From Circinella minor (lineage: Eukaryota; Mucoromycota; Mucoromycetes; Mucorales; Lichtheimiaceae), in the NCBI GenBank assembly GCA_016758965.1, contig JAEPRB010000006.1, positions 372,001 through 436,000 of the forward strand: DNA of 64,000 nt. The letters are read 5' to 3'. Position numbers and translations under genes: made by a program. Of the stretch, positions 52,219-64,000 are shown piece by piece (positions within the stretch are counted from its first letter, which is position 1; each line of letters opens with the position of its first letter). The notes under the pieces were generated by a model, which ran no database searches, was not told the DNA's origin, and saw only the letters and a list, made by a program, of their open reading frames with translations.

Positions 52219-52710
52219 TAGAAAAATCCAATAGTGAAAACTTTAATTATTTATTTTTTTCGCGATTAATTTCTTTCTCCAAGACGTTTTTTGTTCAAGG
52301 AAATAACGATGGGATCTTAGAGTGGATATAGTCTTTGGTACACATATTTTGCGTTATTTTATTGCTTATAAGGCACAATCAAAAGTTAGTTTACGAAAAA
52401 AAAAAAAAAAAGAAATCTTGTGATGGTATTTAGCAATATTTTAAAACGCAAATTATAATTTGAACTTATCAGAAATAATTCATGGTAACAAATTTAGTGC
52501 AATGGATAATATTATTCCTGGGCAAGAACATATCAGTATATAAAATGCAATACATTTTTATTATATGAACTAATAAAAAAAAAATCAAGGTTCAACAACG
52601 AAATATTACATGAAGATTAAGAGTATATATATTTAAACGAGAAGGTAGAATTATATTAAGAAAGTAAGTATATATGATATAATAAAGGGTAAAAAGAAAA
52701 AAAAAAGAGT

Positions 52711-55700
52711 TTATGAATTTGCACCAGTTATCTCGGTAGCACCAGTAGTAGTTGATAACCCAAATTGGAGTAACATTTGGTTGAGTCTATGATGAATTAA
52801 TTATTAGTTTAAATACAGTATGCGCATAAATCAATGTTTTTTTTATCCTTACCTTTCTGCACGAGCTTGTGCTTCAAAAGTTTCCGTTTGTAATAAACGT
52901 GCCATGTCCTTCCACCCAGACTGTAAGGTATCATGTTTTGTTTCATAATCTGAACGCTCTTTGGATTCTCGGTGTAATCGCTCTTCAAGTGACTTAATTT
53001 CCTCTTTGAGCTCGGACCGTTCCTTTGTAAATGTATCTTTTGTAGTACGATGATTATTTTCTGTCTCTGATAACCTTTCCTTGAATTCATTACATTCATT
53101 CTATAATTTTAAAACAAATGAAAAAGAAAAGTAAGAAATCGACTGATCAATTTCATAAATAAACAATAATTAAAATCCCACCTTTAATGTCGATATTTGA
53201 GCTTCATTTGATTTTTTCAACTGGTCCAATTCTTTTTTTAATACATCCGCACCATTCTCCTTTTCCTTGGACAATCGATTGTTTTCATTTTCAAGATATT
53301 CCACACGTGCTGTCAACGTTTCGTTCCTACTTTGTAAAGATTTACATTGTGTTGCCAACTGCTCGTTATCATCACTACATTCTTGAATATCTTGATGCAT
53401 CCGAGCAATCATATTGGCTTGTGCTTCGGCTTGTTTCGTCGCTTCTTCCATCTCTTTTTCATGTGCTGCCAATTTATCCACAAGAGCCTGTTTACTTTCT
53501 TCCAATTCGCGTAACATGGCTTGTTGGCTCTGTACCAAATCCGCATAATCTTTTTGTTGAGATGTCAACTCTTGATATTTTGTAGTTAAATCTTGAATTT
53601 CTTCCGTTTGTTCTTTGATTTGATTTTCTTGTTGTGCAATTTTTTGACCTTGTTCTTTAATTTTCACTTCTTCCTTCATTACATCATTCATGGATCTTAA
53701 TTTGGCATACACTTTCCACCATGGCCATTCTCGTAAAGTTACATATATTCTCGCATTACGTTGCATCACTTTGATTGCTTCGGTCTGACGTGACTTACGG
53801 GTCATCTTCTGTCTTGCCATATATCTACGACACATAGCTTGGAACCCTGACATACAGTTTGCTACATGGCGCTCCCTGATTTCTTCCAATTCAGCCAGTA
53901 CAGTTGCCTTGAAAAATACTTTGGTCAAACCAATTCTATAGCGTTCTGGATCTAATTCCATGGTATCCAATAAAATTTCACATGCTTTACGGCCGTAGAT
54001 AAATCGATCAGCAGGTAATTGGTCAGGACACAAGATTTCATATCGTTTACGGAAATCATCAAAAGATAATCGGTTAGGGAAACCTTTGCGGCAAATACGG
54101 ATTCCTTCTAGTACACCATTACATCTGAGTTGATTTAATACAAGTTTATTTTGGATTTCACCTCCACGTTTACGACTATTGGGTAGGATACAACGAATAA
54201 ATCGTGGATGTGTCGATTCGAGAGTGTTCATGAGTGCTAATAGTTGTTGCTTATGTCGTTGACCTACAGTTCGGAATGAGCCTGTGCCTTTGCGTAGCTT
54301 GGAAAACTCAATCACATTATTGTGATCACCGACAATAGGGGATGAGGTTGGTTCGTTGTCATGGAGATACTCTTCAAATAATTTTCCAATGTATGGCTGT
54401 GTAGATCGTGCCAGTAAACGCGTAACATCTTCGTTTAATGGGTCTTTGTTTTTTTCAATCCAACCTTGGGTGGAATATTCAACCTTGCCAGCATAATGTA
54501 CAACAACGAATCCATCATCGAAACGATTCTTTTGATATTTTCCCTCACTCTTGTCATTGTTTCCCCATTCCTTGTTAAGTTTTTGAAGTAATCCTTTATC
54601 TGAGCCCTGCGGAATGATACATTCTTCTTCAAGACAACTCAAGATACCAACAGGCTATATTACATATTATTTATTAATATGCTGTTCAATTTTTGTTTTT
54701 CACTTACTAAAAAAATATTATGTATACTTACATTTGCCTTTTCAATAAGGTTAATAGTAGGTTGAAGATCCAATCCAAAATCAATATAACTCCACTCAAT
54801 TTGTTCATTTTTGTATTCCTCTTGCTCTAACTCAAACATGCTGTGGTTGAAGAATTGTTGTAATTTTTCGTTGGTGTAATTTATGCAAAGCTGTTCAAAA
54901 CTATTGACCTATAATCATCTTTAATATTAGTATAATTCTTAATTAAAAAAGATTATCGATACAACTTCTGCATAATAGCCATAATATATATAACAATACT
55001 TTACATCAAAAATCTCGAATCCAGCAATATCCAAGACGCCAATAAATTGATGTTCCTCCATCGATTTTTGACCATCCAAACCTTTATTAATACGTTCGAC
55101 CAAACTACCAAAATTACGCTCATATAATGTTTTGGCTAAAGCTACTAAACTAGCTTGAACTTGTTCGGCAGATCTGTCTTGATTGACCCATTCTCGTCCT
55201 GCCTTAATACGTGGTGACAATAAAGACTTTTTAAATTCTTGTGCAGGAATACCAAGTAGATGACATACACGTTCAATGGATTTAAAATCACGAATATCAG
55301 CACGATCACGAAAATTAGGTGTCACGTTGATATCACCAAGGTGTAAAACAGCCGCCACAATACGGAATAGATTAAATTTTTCTTTTTCTGAAAGTCCCAT
55401 AATATCTAATGATTTCTATATATATTCAAAAAAAGAAGATTCGTCAATATATAATCGATCCAGCAAATAATTCTACATTTTCTGAGTAAAGATAAAGAGG
55501 ATAATGATTTACAATGAGGTTTCGGAAGTCTTCACCGTCATCTACACCTTCAATAGTAATACTGGATTTTTTGGTAAAATTATAATCCCGAGCGTTTTTC
55601 CCACCAAGTAATAAATCTTCTTTAAACGATTCATCCGCACTCAAAAGTTGATAAAAGACATGGTAATTACGCTCTTGTCGTGTTTGTTGATGAACTCTTG

Positions 55701-57068
55701 ATTTTTCGAGAAGGTACCATTCGATATTAGCACCACATATTTGTGATCGATTATTAAACTTGATACGGATAAATTTACCCTATAGGAATATGTTTTTTTT
55801 TCTTTCTATTAAACAAGTTTCTTTGATAACCGAAAACAAAGAACAAAAAGTTTTAAAATGAAAATATATATATCATATATAACTTACAAAACGAGAAGAA
55901 TTATTATTACGAATTGTTTGAGCATTACCAAAAGCTTCAAGAATGGGATTCGCTTGTAATATCTGTTGTTCGATTTCTGAACGAACGGCTGTATTGGCAA
56001 CGGCAGCTAAATATTGGATTACGATTTTGGTATTTTCGGTTTTGCCTGCTCCCGATTCCCCCCTACATTGATTATTTGCTTTCCAGATTACAAACTCTGA
56101 TATACCAAAAGCCAAATTACCCCCCTTCTTTTTTTCTCCTTTTTAAAAAAAAAGCCTCCGATCCCCAAAGTGAAGAAATAAAAAATAAAATAAAACTCAC
56201 GTAATAAGGATAGATTGATCACCACCACCATGTACCATATCATGATATGCTTGATCTGCTACAGCATAAATATGAGGTGGTAATTCACCTCTTCTTCGTC
56301 CTCTATATGATTGAATATATTCTTGAGAATATATAGGTAATTTTCGATATGGATTTACAGCTACCAAAAATAGACCAGAATATGTCTATTTTTCATCCAA
56401 GGAAAAAAAAAAGATAAAGAAATTAAAATTGTTAGCTTCTTTTTTCCATACTCATAAAATGAATTACAAGTTTTGAAATTGAGTAAAAAGAAACATGTTT
56501 GATGTTTCTATTGATGATGATTCAGAATGTATATAAATAAATGAAAATACTTGCATAAATTTCACCAGCATGATAACGTAAAGTCAAGTTATGGATTACG
56601 GAAGGTTCATTCAAATGAGTTAATTCAGCCATATCTGCTACACGATCGAATTTAGGTGGATTCATAGGATATACTTTGTCTGATGATACAAGACATGTCT
56701 ATGGATACAAATATTTTACGTACGATGCAAGTATTATTTTCATTGTTGCTATAAGGTTTTTATTGGATTAAAGTAAACCCCTAGTTTGTATTTTCACTTA
56801 CATGGCCACTTTCATATTGAACTTCTATTTTACCATATCTTGGTGAACGAGGACTTTTTTCAGAATCTTTAATAATTTGTGCCCGCACATAACCATTTGC
56901 TTCATCTTCAATCCATACCCATCGTTTTTCGCTAAATCGTGCTTGGTTGACTGCATCTTGAACACTATCGATCCGATCGGGTACAAATACTTTGGTTCCA
57001 TGACTGTGAATAAATGTGCCGCCAACACGTTGTGATGATGGTGATGCTGTTGACGCTGCGGTAATCAT
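52711..57068 (-). CDS. MYO2: Class II myosin heavy chain with a short tail
   Basis: This is an actin-based motor, probably for the cytokinetic ring and cell cortex. From the ATG at 57068 ([17 protein letters not shown]) an SH3-like N-terminal domain ([16 protein letters not shown]) precedes the motor. Motor elements are the P-loop [12 protein letters not shown] (near 56040), switch I NNNSSRF, switch [12 protein letters not shown] (near 55010), the actin-binding region and [20 protein letters not shown] (near 54110). One IQ-like segment ([13 protein letters not shown]) is followed by the class II lever junction [12 protein letters not shown] (near 53720). A coiled coil runs from there, and the last two exons end [15 protein letters not shown] at 52711. 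The tail is only about 300 residues, giving roughly 1,200 in total against about 1,500-2,000 for typical myosin II. WPWW and the single IQ argue against class V. The symbol is by analogy with fission yeast. Confidence 0.92.
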
Positions 57069-57416
57069 AATGAAAAAGAAACAAAGAAAAAAAAATAAAG
57101 TTGTATAAAAAGAAAAGAAAAAGAAGGAAAAAAGAAAATCGAAGAAAAACATATACTGAACTTATTATTATTCTTTGTGATTTCATGTAAATTGGGTAAA
57201 AGCTTTGAAAACAACCGAAAAAGGAAATAATGCATTCTTGACGCAGTTTTGCGTGTAAAATGAAAAAGCACATGACCTCATCCATTTCAAAATTGTGAGA
57301 ATGTTTGTTATATTTATACAAGAAAAATGATTGTCATTATATTTTTTCTTATAATTGATTGTTACTATTTATCTTTTTATTTATATATGACTAAACAAAA
57401 AGTAAATAACTATTTA
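57069..57416. other. Short tandem spacer upstream of myosin
   Basis: Only 348 bp separate the myosin start from the stop of the SH3 adaptor on the same strand, so the myosin promoter must be compact or overlap the neighbour's 3' end. It is T/A-rich with pyrimidine-rich runs. No other feature is seen. Confidence 0.6.
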
Positions 57417-60400
57417 TTACTGTTGTAATTTCTCTACTTGTTCTGCTAAAGACGCAACCAATTGTTCTAATTGTACTCGCTTTTCACGCTCTTCTTGTAA
57501 TTCTTTGCGAAGTTTATCTACTTCATTCTTTGTAAAATTCTTCAACTTGGTTTCCAATACTTCATTACTTCCACCACCTGTGGTCGGCACATTAAATCTT
57601 GATGCGATATTACGTACACCTGTTGGACGTGGTCTTTCTTCTTCTTCTTCCTTTTTCTCGGATTCTTTAGGTTCATGAGCTGGTGCAGGCTCCCACATAC
57701 GTCGTTGTACTGGCTTCAAATTCTTGAGTTCAGGTGCAGCACCACCGAAAGGTGTAGGAAACTTGGCAAAGATGGGTTTCATTGGTTTGGCAGGTGGAGA
57801 TCGTGCTGCTGCGGTAGGTTCTTCAGAATCCCTTTTAATTTCTTGAGTAGATTCCTCAGGTTCTTGTTCGAGATCCTTTTTCAACAAATCCATTTGACTA
57901 GGTTCTTCTTTATGTGATTCTTGTGCTGGTTGTGGTGAACGTCGTGCTCTTGTAGGGCGTACACGTGATGGAGCAGATAATTTAGGTCCTGTAGGTTGCA
58001 TATCGAATGTCTTTTTTTCTTCTTCATCTGCTTCTACTTCAGGGCTCTTGGTATCGTTGTCTTGTTCTTCCTTCTTTTCTACTGTTTCAGTTTTCTCAGA
58101 TTGGGTGCTCTCTTCTTCTTTCTTCAACTCTACTTCTTTTTCCTCAGGTTGTGCCTTTTCTCCTTCTTCTTTGGTTTCTACTTGTTCTTCCTCAGATTGC
58201 GTCTTCTTTTCTTCTTCCTTAGATTCTACATGTTCGTCCTTCTTGGTATTTTCCTTTTCTTCAGGAGAAGAATCAACAACGGGAGAATCGACAGATTTTT
58301 CAGAATCAACTTGACTTAAGGGTCGGCTGGCAGGCTTGGGTGGTGGCACCGCTACAGAAGAGGCTTCACTTGTGGGTCTGCTGGGAGGAGTAGGCGTTTT
58401 TTCGGAAGTTGCTTCACTAGTGGGTCGACTTACTGGAAGTGGTGATTTCTCAGCTAATGATGAGGCTTCACTTGTAGGTCGACTAGCAGTTTTTGGTGGT
58501 CTGGATGGTACAGGAGGGGAAGATACTGGAGTTGATTCTTCTTTGCTTTCTTCTTCCGAACTCACCTTTGTTTCCGCTTCTTGAACAGAAAACTTTTCTT
58601 CTTCTGCATCCATCTTTGGTTCTAGCTCTTTGGTGACAGCCTTTTCTTCTTCAGCCTACCCAATATGACACCATATTGTATATAGTCAATCTCGTATCCT
58701 TCTCTCCTAGTTTTTTATTATTATTTAATAGTATTCTTCTTACCTCTTTATCGGCTTCTGACGATGCAGCTACAGGTGACGTAACTTCAGTAGTAGCAGG
58801 TGGTGGAGGAGTAGTCTCTTCAGGAATTGCCGGTTGTGATGGTGACTGAGCTTCAGATGATGGCTGTTGTTCATGAAGTGAACCAGGTCGACTGGTGTTA
58901 CCTGTAGAAATAGGTCGATTACCAGGGAGTGGAGGTGCACGAGCACTAATTCCTGCTGAGGCTCGTGAACTTGAAGCTGTGTTAAACGATTGTTGAGAAC
59001 TAGTGGAAGTAACGGACTTACGAGTACGAACAGGTGGAGGCGAAGCAATGGATTCTTCTTCAATTTCTTTCACAAAGTTGCTTGGAAATACCCCTGTCTG
59101 TCCACGTTCTGTTGTACCCTTCCACCAACCATCATCCACATTTTTATCGAGAATATTGACATATTCACCACGTAACAAATTTAATTCGTCTTCATTTTCG
59201 GCATCATAAGGATGTAATACAATAGCCTTGGCAACTAGATAATAACCATCAACAAAAGGAATTTTTCGATTTAGTTTTCTAAATAAAGACGTGCGGGTTA
59301 GTGTCATATGCACGTGTCAACATACCAAATTTTTCGGTAGGAGTAGGTGCCGGGGGCTGGCTCTGATCAACTTTCTCAACAGGAAGAGCTTGCTCAGACT
59401 CTAATTTAGCAGCAGGTTCTTCTTGCGCAGGAGGAGTAGTTTCGATAACTTTTTCAGGCGATGCAGGCTTAGGTTCCTATTTAAAGAAATAAGAATAAAT
59501 TAATACAAAACTTCAAATACACCTATAATCTCGTTTAATAACCTAAACTGATAATAATGACTATAATAATAAAACGTACAGATTCACTTGATTTCTTGGA
59601 ACCACCGGTTTTCTTCAAAGAAGGGAAACCTCCAGCCAAAACACTTCCAATACCACCTTGCTTTACACCATAGGCGGCCAGTTTGAAAGCGGGCTTGCTG
59701 GCTTCAAATGTTATATACATACTCTTTTTTAGCATACAATGTATATAACAATAATTCATTCATCTTATTCTCCACTTCTCTTCCAACATTTGATCATTTC
59801 AGACTTCTCTATTATATATATGTATATATCACAAAACACTTACGTTCAGCAGAAGAAGCTCCTTCTTCGGTGCTTTCTGAAGCAGCCTTTGGGATTCCAG
59901 CTGATTGAGCTCCAAGGTCAGGTCTACCAGGCATATCAATTTCTTCAACACACTAAAAAAATAATAATAACCAACGAGATTCTTTATGAATTATTATCCT
60001 CTAGACTCTTTCTATATAAAGGGCCACTAAAATAATAAACTTTTTTCCATGATAGAATTTATGCTATACTTTACCTCGCCTGGAAATTTTCCCACTTTAC
60101 CATTAATTTCACCTTTAAGCCAACCATCTTCAAGACGTTCGTAAAGAGTAGCAATACCACCTCGATGAAGTGTTAATTCATCAGGTCCTTGCATTGCATA
60201 ATCTTCCATCACGCGTGCCATACCGATAGATTTGGCTAATGTGATTCCCAATTTTTTTTAAATATAAGTAACTATCCTCTTTCATCACTTCTTTATATTT
60301 CCAACCAAAATGATTATTATTATTTTCTTTTATACCTGGTTCAGTTCCAGCTTCAGCTTCAGTTTCAGTAGGTTCAGCAGTGTTGTCTTCTCCTTTTACG

Positions 60401-60839
60401 TCATTTTCAACATCAGCATCCTTCTTTTCCTCGGACGATGACTTTACAGGTTCAACAAACTATGAGAACAACTTTTTAGTTTTTGAAATAAAATAAACTG
60501 AGGAAAAAAAAAAGAAGGGGGGACGAGGGGGAAGAAAAAACTTACATTGCTAGGGAAAAAACCGATGGAACCGTCATCTTTTTTACCTTCCCACCAATCT
60601 GGGTCAGAACTATCGGTTACCGTGATAATTTCACCTTTTTCAAGTTTTATTTCATCGTCTCTCTGAGCGTCATATGAATGATGTACACTAACAGTAGTAG
60701 GTCCTGTAAGCAATGTTATTATTATTATTTGTTGAAGAGATACATCAGAGTTAATAAGTAAGAATGAATCAAATAAATATTTTAATGGAATAAAAAGTAA
60801 TTAAATAAATAAAATGAGAATAGAACATTTACCAGCCAT
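57417..60839 (-). CDS. Triple-SH3 adaptor with C-terminal coiled coil (CIN85/CD2AP-like)
   Basis: This is probably a cytosolic scaffold linking endocytic or actin proteins. The ATG at 60839 sits in a 7-nt exon (ATGGCTG). SH3-1 reads HHSYDAQRDDEIKLEKGE and DPDWWEGKKDDGSIGFFPSN (near 60560-60710). SH3-2 has EDYAMQGPDELTLHRGG and DGWLKGEINGKVGKFPGE (near 60080-60210). A linker has KLAAYGVKQGGIGSVLAGG (near 59620-59690). SH3-3 has HPYDAENEDELNLLRGEY and DDGWWKGTTERGQTGVFPSN (near 59080-59230). A long S/P/E-rich region with repeated SRPTSEAS units follows, then an acidic E/K region and a coiled coil (ELQEEREKRVQLEQLVASLA) ending at 57417. Each SH3 keeps ALYDY-like, W and PSN-like binding residues. 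Three SH3s, a proline-rich middle and a terminal coiled coil match CIN85/CD2AP; it has no obvious Sla1 homology domain. Orthology is inferred from architecture. Confidence 0.85.
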
Positions 60840-62182
60840 TATCTTTTTGTTTGGGATGAAAGAAAGGAGGTATATTAAGTTTTTTGAATGTGAAAGGAAA
60901 AGTAAAAAAAAAAAAACGAGCGAGAGGATATTATTAAGAAGACAGATATGCAAATTTGTTAATGGTTTATTAAATTTACCTCCGCAAACAGAAACCTCGT
61001 GTATGACGAATTGCTAGATCGTTACACATGGAAATGAGTAGCCAAGAAATAAGAAATATATTTTCATGGTGGTCGATTTTTTTTTTGTCAAAATTCCTTG
61101 TATTTTTTCTTGCATCTACAAAACAACATTGAAAATTTTTCTTCTTTCTTCATGATAGCCTACTTTAATAGTTGGAAATCATAAATATTTTTTTTTCAAA
61201 ATGATAGTTACTATGGAGATAATACACCATGTGTTGTCAATAGCGTGATGATCATGGTTACTAGGTACCTTGTGATACTGTCTCAAATTTAGTAGTGAGT
61301 CTTAAAATCCTCAAACAAAAATATTTTCCTCTTTCTTTTATAGTACCTGAAATATATGATTACATCCTAAAAAAACGTGTGGCTAAATTTTCACATCGTT
61401 TCTTTTTTTACCTGTTGTCTTTTTAATTTGATACAATATATATAATAATGTCACGACTATTATTATAATTAAGAGAAAGCAAAATTTGAAAATACTATAC
61501 TTGTTCTGTTAAAAATTAATGGCGGGAAATATGTTATGAATATTGCTGCTCTTAAAAACATGACAACAAAACTAAGGTGGTCGGATACGTGTGTGTGCAT
61601 AAAATTATCTGTTTCTAACTTTCTATGTAGCTTAATGTAATAATTTTGGAAGACCATAAAATCCGTACATGTATGGAGAAAAAAAAAGAACTAACAGCCC
61701 AAGTAATTTCTAACAACATCATATCTTTTTGAACTTTGTTGTCGTACCTTGAATATGCTATATGTTAGTACCGATTGGATCGGTACGACTGAGCTGCATA
61801 AAAAAAACACTCACCTAAAAGGAATAAGCGAAAAAAGAAGGTGGTACGTTTTTTCCCAAAGTTGCAGGCATATTATTGAATATCAAAGAACAAAAAAAGA
61901 AAAGTCAAAAAAAAAAATAAGTAGTGAAAAAAGAGAGAGAGAAAGAAAAAGCAATTTTGTGCTTTGGGTTCACTTTGAGAAAGATAAGAATAAAAACTAT
62001 TGAGCGACGCGCTTAACCAAACAAAGATTTCTTTTTCTTTATTCTCACCCCCTTTCCTTCTTTCCACCAAACCACATTTTTGTATATTAAACAAATACAA
62101 AAAAAAAAAAAAAATAGCAAAATAGCTTCTCTTCTTATCTTTTATTTTTATTTTTTATTATTGAAGAAGTTTATTATATTTC
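60840..62182. other. Divergent promoter region
   Basis: The SH3 adaptor and the F-box gene diverge from this 1.3-kb spacer. Long A/T runs occur just upstream of both starts (60903-60917, 62097-62114), as in other promoters here. Frames within it are low-complexity and not convincing. Confidence 0.55.
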
Positions 62183-64000
62183 ATGAGCAAACGAAAAAGC
62201 TCAGCAATTCAATTGCATCCTGCCAAGCGACGCTACACTACCAATAGCGGAATGGTGAAATCTTGCACATGCAATTATGACGATAATCCTTGGCAAAATC
62301 TTTTTAACATGTACGACCAAGCAATAAGCGAAAAAGACTATCAAGAGGTGACCAAATCAGCAACAACAGCGATTGACCATTTAACTGACGATTTTGTCAA
62401 GTTACTCGATCTACGTGCAAGGGCCTTGAGTTATGGCAAAGAATTCAGCCAAGGACTTAACGACGGGTTCAAAATGATTAATGAATCACCGATGTGTGCT
62501 ATGGGTTATATACGTACAGGTCATATACACGGCCTTCAAGGAAATTTAGTCAAGGCGCTTGAAGTTTTATTGCAAGGGTTATCTTCTGTTCCGACATCTG
62601 ATCCCGAGTATTCAATATTACAAAGAGATGCTCGTGAAGCAGAAGATCGTATGAGCCATCATATTGCTGCGTTGGGATTGGAAGCAAAGTTTGATATAGC
62701 ATTGAGGATTGCATGGGATTTGATTAATGTTCATCGGTTTTCTTCGACTGGTTATTTGTGTGCTGGTAATTTACACATGATGCAAGGCCGTGCTCAAGCA
62801 GCGATCGAAATGTTCCAAGCCGGTCTTAAACAAGTACCGGAGTCAGATTCCAATTATCCTGTCTTGATGAACAAGTTACAGGAAGCAACTCAGACATATG
62901 GCAAACGACTCGATATCTTATCAACGCTCCCATTTGAGTTAATGTCTTGTGCCTTTAGTCATCTATCTATGCCTGAACTGACCATTTGTATGGATGTTTC
63001 AAAAACATGGAAATCACGCGTGTTACAATGTACAGAAGCGTGGCGACGACTTGAAGTTAACTCAAAATATGAAATGGCCTTAGTCAAAACAGTAAGCGAA
63101 CATATTCGACATTTAAGGATCGATGCTGGTGGTGAATCCACTGACACCTGTTTACGACTGATAAGCGATCGAAAAATTTGCAATTTGGAAACATTAGGTA
63201 GTATTACTATCACTATTGTTATATTTTGTTGTGATTATATGTGAGTATGGAAAAATATTGAACTCTTTTTTTTATATTAATACGCGTATGTACACATAAA
63301 TTATGTATACGTATGTATATATATATATTCATTTTTAGAGATTGATACTGTGTTTCGACAAGCGCCTACTGTACGAAGATTTTTTTCTGCATTTCGAGAA
63401 ACGGGTCCAACATTACGAATACTTAATCTCAAGTTTGCACGTGCAAATCCAAGACCTCCTCCACTCATCCCCATCTTGGACATGTGTCCTAAACTCACCC
63501 ATCTTACTTATCATACGTGGAACTTACGACGTCAAGATGTCAAAGGTGCACGATCAAGTAAAAGTTTTATTTTGACACATTTGGATTTGTTTACTAACAG
63601 ATCAATCGAATGTCCCGAATTGGAAGCTATTTTACGCCGTTGTCCTAAATTGTTATGTTTGATACTTTACAAATGTTCTCCAAATTGTTTACGACTTATA
63701 CCCCAATATTGTAATTTGATTGAATATTTCAGTTTGAATAAAACCAACACAACCAAAAGTAGTGGTCAATGGGAGCAAATACCTTATGTCAACCATCATC
63801 AAACCAACAATTTACAATTTTTACGAGAACAACTACAGCAACGACGATTGTCAACAAATCCAGTGCAGCACGAACAACAAGATAAACAGGTAAATGGTTT
63901 ACGTTCATTGAGTATCTATACGAGTGATATCATTGGACCCCAAGGTGTCGTGCAATTTATCAACAGTAACAAGGATACAGTGAAAGAATTAGCTTTGGGT
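62183..64000 (+). CDS. TPR/F-box/LRR protein, Pof3/Dia2 type (cut by right edge)
   Basis: In yeasts, Dia2 and Pof3 are SCF ubiquitin-ligase receptors with this domain order; they act at replication forks and in genome stability. The ATG at 62183 opens MSKRKSSAIQLHPAKRRY. TPR-like helices follow (NLFNMYDQAISEKDYQEV, LRARALSYGKEFSQGL, AGNLHMMQGRAQAAIEMF). The F-box reads LSTLPFELMSCAFSHLSMPE and DVSKTWKSRVLQC near 62915-63030. Leucine-rich repeats start at IRHLRIDAGG and continue after a splice (donor about 63200, acceptor about 63339) through LRILNLKFARANP, LTHLTYHTWNL and LEAILRRCPKLLCLILYKCS. The frame is open to the window end, so the C-terminal LRRs are missing. The architecture is convincing; whether it is the one-to-one Dia2/Pof3 orthologue or a paralogue is open. 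Confidence 0.85.

Larger units (their letters stand above)
51482..52710. other. Spacer with direct duplication
   Basis: This stretch lies between the decayed gene start and the myosin stop. It holds the 154-bp duplication listed separately and otherwise AT-rich sequence with an A-run near 52399-52413. No gene was found. Confidence 0.55.

Noticed and set aside
52023..52331. 102-codon plus-strand frame over duplication copy 2
   Set aside because: It exists only because of the duplicated unit; copy 1 does not keep the same frame and start, and no domain is seen.
1..64000. CRISPR array, prokaryotic operon or phage-like features
   Set aside because: The window is plainly eukaryotic with spliced genes; no regularly spaced identical repeats with unique spacers were seen.

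Overview
This is a eukaryotic window. Its very AT-rich spacers, dense short GT..AG introns, poly-Q/poly-P tracts and gene content point to a filamentous fungus. The mix of genes fits an early-diverging lineage, most likely Mucoromycota (Mucorales-like): a class II myosin with a very short tail, a WASP that keeps a CRIB motif, a Cch1 calcium channel and Cti6-, CreC- and Tip41-type regulators. That placement is inferred from the proteins; no database search was possible.

Layout, left to right. (1) 1-1191, minus: 5' half of an MFS sugar transporter, cut by the left edge. (2) 3444-10908, minus: proteasome adaptor ECM29. (3) 10.9-15.2 kb: gene-poor spacer with a decayed gene (12086-12651) and a U6 snRNA gene (about 14591-14711). 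(4) 15179-26230, minus: four-repeat voltage-gated Ca2+ channel CCH1. (5) 27935-30666, plus: PHD-finger protein of Cti6 type. (6) 31201-34369, minus: CreC/WDR20-type WD40 protein. (7) 37162-38462, minus: proteasome beta5 subunit PRE2. (8) 40120-41020, minus: 5'-incomplete unknown gene. (9) 42090-43208, plus: TIP41. (10) 44915-47384, minus: WASP. (11) 48.2-52.3 kb: decayed multi-exon gene, a foldback element, an inverted exon fragment and a 154-bp direct duplication. (12) 52711-57068, minus: myosin II heavy chain. (13) 57417-60839, minus: triple-SH3 adaptor of CIN85/CD2AP type. (14) 62183 to the right edge, plus: TPR/F-box/LRR protein of Pof3/Dia2 type, cut by the window end.

Functional themes. 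WASP, myosin II and the triple-SH3 adaptor lie within 16 kb and would all act on cortical actin, endocytosis or cytokinesis. ECM29 and PRE2 both belong to the proteasome. CreC and Tip41 act in carbon catabolite repression and TOR/PP2A signalling. These are ordinary eukaryotic genes with their own promoters; nothing indicates operons.

I did not find a convincing new multi-gene system. The places most worth a second look are the rearranged 48-52 kb stretch, the two decayed unknown genes, the U6 gene with a UUCG hairpin at each end, the short-tailed myosin II, the CRIB-bearing WASP, and the habit of placing the start codon in a tiny first exon. Exon boundaries were read by eye, so gene ends are firmer than internal splice sites.
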